From: Cyprinodon diabolis
Taxonomy: Eukaryota > Chordata > Actinopteri > Cyprinodontiformes > Cyprinodontidae
Length of the DNA stretch: 64,000 nt
Direction of reading: 5' to 3'
Assembly: GCA_030533445.1 (NCBI GenBank)
Contig: CM060070.1
Location: forward strand, 48,256,089-48,320,088
In this document: positions 61,189 to 64,000 of the stretch, piece by piece
Numbering within the stretch: position 1 is the stretch's first letter
Layout of the letters: every line of letters starts with the position of its first letter
Notes under the pieces: model-generated
Database searches by the model: none
Told to the model about the DNA's origin: nothing
The model's input: the letters and a program-made list of their open reading frames with translations, nothing else
Position numbers and translations under genes: made by a program

Positions 61189-61684
61189 CCACCAGAGGCT
61201 GCTGTTGGTGTTGGCGGCATCTTGGCTGCTGTGTGGCGGTGTTTACATTCCTGTTGCCAGCATGGGCCTTAAGAATTCCAGCCATGGAGGATTTTGAGGA
61301 GATAAGGAGAGCTTGGATGCCATTCGACTTTAACCAGGTCCTTCTGGACAGATTGTAGTTTTGGAAGACCGAGTGGCTGACTTGGAACAGAACACCAGGA
61401 TGAACGATGTGATCATCAGTAACCATAAACAAAACACTGCTCGGCTGAAACAGGACAGGTTGCTGAAGGGGTCAGACATGTTCATTAACAAGCACCTGAC
61501 CAGGAAGAACGCTAACATCGCAAGGAAGGTCCGGTTCCTGAGGAAGCAGAAGAAGACGACGAACTGCAAGGTCTTCATCACATTGAATAAACACCGGAGG
61601 AGGCGAAGGCTTTGGTCATGCGGGACCTCACAGAGCTGGATAAATATGTATGAACTCTTCAAGGAACATTTGGAGCATAGGTGA
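61189..61684 (+). mobile_element. Fragment of a fish retroelement encoding an ORF1-like coiled-coil protein
   Basis: After a leader with GGCGGCATCTTGGCTGCTG, the plus strand reads LDAIRL, then VVLEDRVADLEQNTRMNDVIIS, a heptad-type segment. It continues as LLKGSDMFINKHLTRKNANIARKVRFLRKQKKT and NCKVFITLN. A frameshift near 61,590 moves PEEAKALVMRDLTELDKY out of frame. This order matches an ORF1-type protein found repeatedly in fish genomes next to LINE reverse transcriptases. A large internal piece between IIS and LLKG is missing. It is incomplete and inactive. The 107-aa ORF at 61,361-61,684 is the residue of it. Confidence 0.6.
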
Positions 61685-61689
61685 TATCA

Positions 61690-63060
61690 CCCACAACTCA
61701 CTTTCAGTATGTCACAAGTTACAGGAACTGTTTCTTCATCACTTATGGACACAACACTAACACCCAGAGAGTGCCAGACCCTGAAGTCCCGGAGGTCGGA
61801 GAACTGGCAGAAGATCAGAACCGAGCAGATGAAGGAAAACAGGATAATCCAGAGGGAGAAGCCAAAGCCGATTTTAAGGACATGCACAGAAGTCAGGGGC
61901 AGGAGATCAAAGATCCAAAGATGTACTGAAGGGAAATCCAGGATGTTTTCAGGAATCAGTTCCAGGTTTGGTACACAGGCAGAAATCCAGCAGGAGTCCG
62001 ACGACAGGTCAGGCAAACAGATCAGAACAGGGACAGACAAACCTGGAAGAAGCAATGGGTTTGACCCGGGACACATCAAAAGTGGGATGAAGGGGAGCAG
62101 GAGGTGGACAGCCACCAGGTTCATCATCTTAGTAATGGGGAATGGCCCGATTAACCGAGGTGCCAGCTTCCTGCTTTCCACCTTCAAAGGCAGGTCCATG
62201 TTGAAGAGCCAAACCTTCTTACCCTCCCGGTATTCAGGTTCTGGGACCCTCCAGCGGTTAGCAGCCTTAGTTTGGCTCTCCAATGCACTGCAGATAACTC
62301 TCCTATCCCTCCTCCAGGAATATTGGCACCTCAAAGCAGATAATCGGGCCGATGGAACATTGGAATTTTTCTCCTGAATGTTGGACACTGGTGGCTGAGA
62401 ACCTAACACAACATAAAATGGAAATAGTCTAGTGGTGCTAGAAGGAGCAGAATTCAAAGCATATTCAATCCAGGGAAGTTGGTTAGACCACTTCGTAGGA
62501 TCTGGCTCAAATAAAACACATATTTTGTTCTTCACCTCTTTGTTGGTCCTCTCGGTCTGACCGTCTTATCTGGGGGTGGGGGATCCCAGCATAGCGCTGA
62601 ATTCTCCCCAGTACAGTGACACAAACGGGGGGCCAGCTGTCGGAGACTATGTCTATTGAGAGACCGTTGAAGCAGAATACCTTTCAACGGGAGTTTGGGC
62701 GTATCGGAACCAAATGTACCATCTTATAAAACCTGTCAAGGATTGTCAGAATAATGGTGTTACCTTCTGAGGTGGGTAAACAGGTGATGAAATCCATGGC
62801 AATGTTGGGTCATGGTCTGGATGGAATTGGTAGGGGTTTTAATAAGTTGGATGTGGGTCTTCTAGACGTTTTGGCCTGGTTGCAGAGGTGACAAGCTGCC
62901 ACAAACTCTTATAGATAGTATGTAGACAGAGAAGGCCAGAATTGTGCCCGAATAAAACCAATAGTCTTCTTTATACTAGGATGACAAAACACGTGGGACC
63001 CGTGAAAGAACTATAAAAAAAAAGTTCTCAAATAGTCAGGAAAAAACAGATTATCCTTAG
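61690..63060 (-). mobile_element. Ty3/gypsy retrotransposon integrase fragment, antisense
   Basis: On the minus strand, starting near 63,060, an H2C2 zinc-finger part is visible (SHVFCH, then CHLCNQAK near 62,880). The start of the integrase core follows ([15 protein letters not shown], with the first catalytic Asp; [10 protein letters not shown]). The core then degenerates across 62,540-62,720. The open frame 62,535-61,687 restarts with WSNQLPWIEYALN, FYVVLGSQPP, the GKKVWLF motif and SRKLAPRLIGPF of the C-terminal GPY/F-type module. The expected sequence after this module is out of frame. Reverse transcriptase, gag and LTRs are absent. The match is to the sushi-type chromovirus lineage common in fish. 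The plus-strand ORF at 61,709-62,377 is a shadow. Confidence 0.8.
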
Positions 63061-63110
63061 GGCATGCGTCTGGGGGTTTGTGGTTAAAGGGAGCCCCTCT
63101 TACTTCCATC

Positions 63111-63172
63111 CACTAGAGGGTGCTGCTGCTGTTGGCGGCATCTTGGCTGCTGTGTGGCGGTGTTTACATTCA
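63111..63172 (+). repeat. 62-bp direct repeat of the leader at 61,189-61,251
   Basis: Both copies start TCCAC, share GGCGGCATCTTGGCTGCTG and GTGGCGGTGTTTACATTC, and differ mainly in the preceding GCTGCTG part. They lie 1.92 kb apart in the same orientation, on either side of the gypsy fragment. Confidence 0.85.
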
Positions 63173-63207
63173 AGGACAAATAATCCCCGCCTTAATGGAG
63201 TCAGAGA

Positions 63208-63716
63208 TACATTGGGTACAGAAAGTATTCAGATCCCTTTAAATGTCTCATCAATAAAGTTTATCTTATTTCTCATTAATGTTCACTCAGCTCCCCAACC
63301 TGACAGAAAAAAACTGAAATTTTGACATTTTTTCTAATTTATTAAAAAAGAAAACTGAAATTTCACATAAGTATTTAAACTCTTTTCTCAGTAATGAGTA
63401 GAAGCACCTTCTGATATGCTGATGAAGATTCTCAGTCATCCAGGTCATAGTCATTCCGTAAAAGTTTCCAAAGTTTGAAGATGTTTCGCCACCTCTCCAG
63501 GAAGCTTTCTCAATTCAAGCACCTTCTGAGTTCGTTCAGCCATGAGTCTTCCTGGGAATGATGATGGATGAGGGGATCCTCTGCCCTTCTTCCTCTCCAG
63601 TTCAGGTTGGATGCTGGGCCAGTCAGGAAGGGTCCCAGAGTTGTTCTTCTAGCTGTGAGCTTAGGGTCATGGTCTGGTTGGAAGGTGAACCTTCAGCCCA
63701 GTCTGAGGTCCTAAAT
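63208..63716 (-). mobile_element. Truncated Tc1-like element (third family), antisense
   Basis: The sequence from TACATTGGGTACAGAAAG through ACTGAAATTTTGACATTTT, TAATTTATTAAAAAAG and CAGCCATGAGTCTTCCTGGG to CTTCAGCCCAGTCTGAGGTC follows the end and adjoining antisense transposase part of a well-known fish Tc1-like family. Only about 400 bp of the element proper are left. The remainder, including the other terminal repeat, is missing. A 102-bp insertion interrupts it. Confidence 0.75.
63415..63516. mobile_element. 102-bp insertion with 13-bp target duplication inside the Tc1-like fragment
   Basis: The insert is bounded by direct copies of AAGCACCTTCTGA at 63,402-63,414 and 63,517-63,529. It contains GAAGATTCTCAGTCATCCAGG and GAAGATGTTTCGCCACC, motifs I recognise from a widespread fish repeat. 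The target length and lack of terminal inverted repeats fit a short retroelement tail more than a DNA transposon. Confidence 0.75.
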
Positions 63717-64000
63717 CCTAATATTGGATCTGTTAAAATGTAAAGTTTAAATAGGGCCGTTAAAGATGCTGCAGTTGGAGCCACTGCCTTCTGCCATGGG
63801 GGGGGGGGGGGGCATCACGTGCTTTAAAGCTAGTGAGCAAGCAAGACATATTTATATTCCTTCTCAATTTCTAAAGCATTATTTCCAACTTTAGTCTTTT
63901 AGTGGAGTAAGAAAGATTGAAAGTAAAGAAGTGAGCCAAGATGGATACTAGATGTCGCAGAGCTGGAGAAAAGCCACATTTTTGGAACCAGAAAAGGTTA
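63717..64000. other. Intergenic end of window, with a poly-G run
   Basis: Contains a run of 15 G at 63,798-63,812. Nothing else was recognised. Confidence 0.5.

Noticed and set aside
61709..62377. 222-codon plus-strand ORF
   Set aside because: Antisense shadow of the gypsy integrase C-terminal region.

Overview
The window is vertebrate-type genomic DNA, most likely from a teleost fish. The evidence is a dense, nested mix of fish-style transposons (three Tc1-like elements, an L1 tail, an L2/Rex1-type LINE end, a hAT relic, a Ty3/gypsy integrase, a solo LTR and SINE-like pieces), a (CA)n microsatellite and long intronless, gene-poor stretches. No bacterial-style operons, tRNA or rRNA genes, or CRISPR arrays were found. 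The species cannot be named from the sequence.

Region 1 (1 to about 42,393) is one uninterrupted satellite array of a CpG-rich 30-bp monomer, roughly 1,400 copies, and it continues off the left edge. Monomer variants are ordered into long higher-order blocks that are themselves copied: a 5,062-bp tandem duplication at the right end that is nearly identical, a 5,935-bp offset repeat at the left end, a roughly 2.0-kb tandem pair in the middle, and dispersed offsets of 12,071, 13,216 and 19,999 bp. Because 30 is divisible by 3, the array reads open in several frames on both strands. I regard those ORFs as artefacts of the period, not genes.

Region 2 (42,394 to about 48,085) is the array flank. 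It holds an inverted pair of a fish interspersed repeat, a ten-unit C-rich minisatellite apparently amplified out of a LINE reading frame together with the end of that LINE, a CpG-rich promoter-like stretch, and a roughly 50-unit 32-bp minisatellite ending in a perfect 20-bp hairpin.

Region 3 (48,086 to 64,000) is a transposon graveyard. A solo LTR is followed by a hAT end and SINE, then an L1 3' end split by an intact Tc1-like element. That element has a complete 343-aa DD34E transposase and perfect 29-bp terminal repeats, and its transposase is the only convincing intact protein gene in the window. Beyond it lie a frameshifted THAP-domain relic, a dead second Tc1-like element, a C-rich block of unknown nature, a hAT (GTF2IRD2-like) transposase pseudogene, a LINE ORF1-like fragment, an antisense gypsy integrase and a third Tc1-like fragment carrying a 102-bp insertion with a 13-bp target duplication. 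No host gene could be established.
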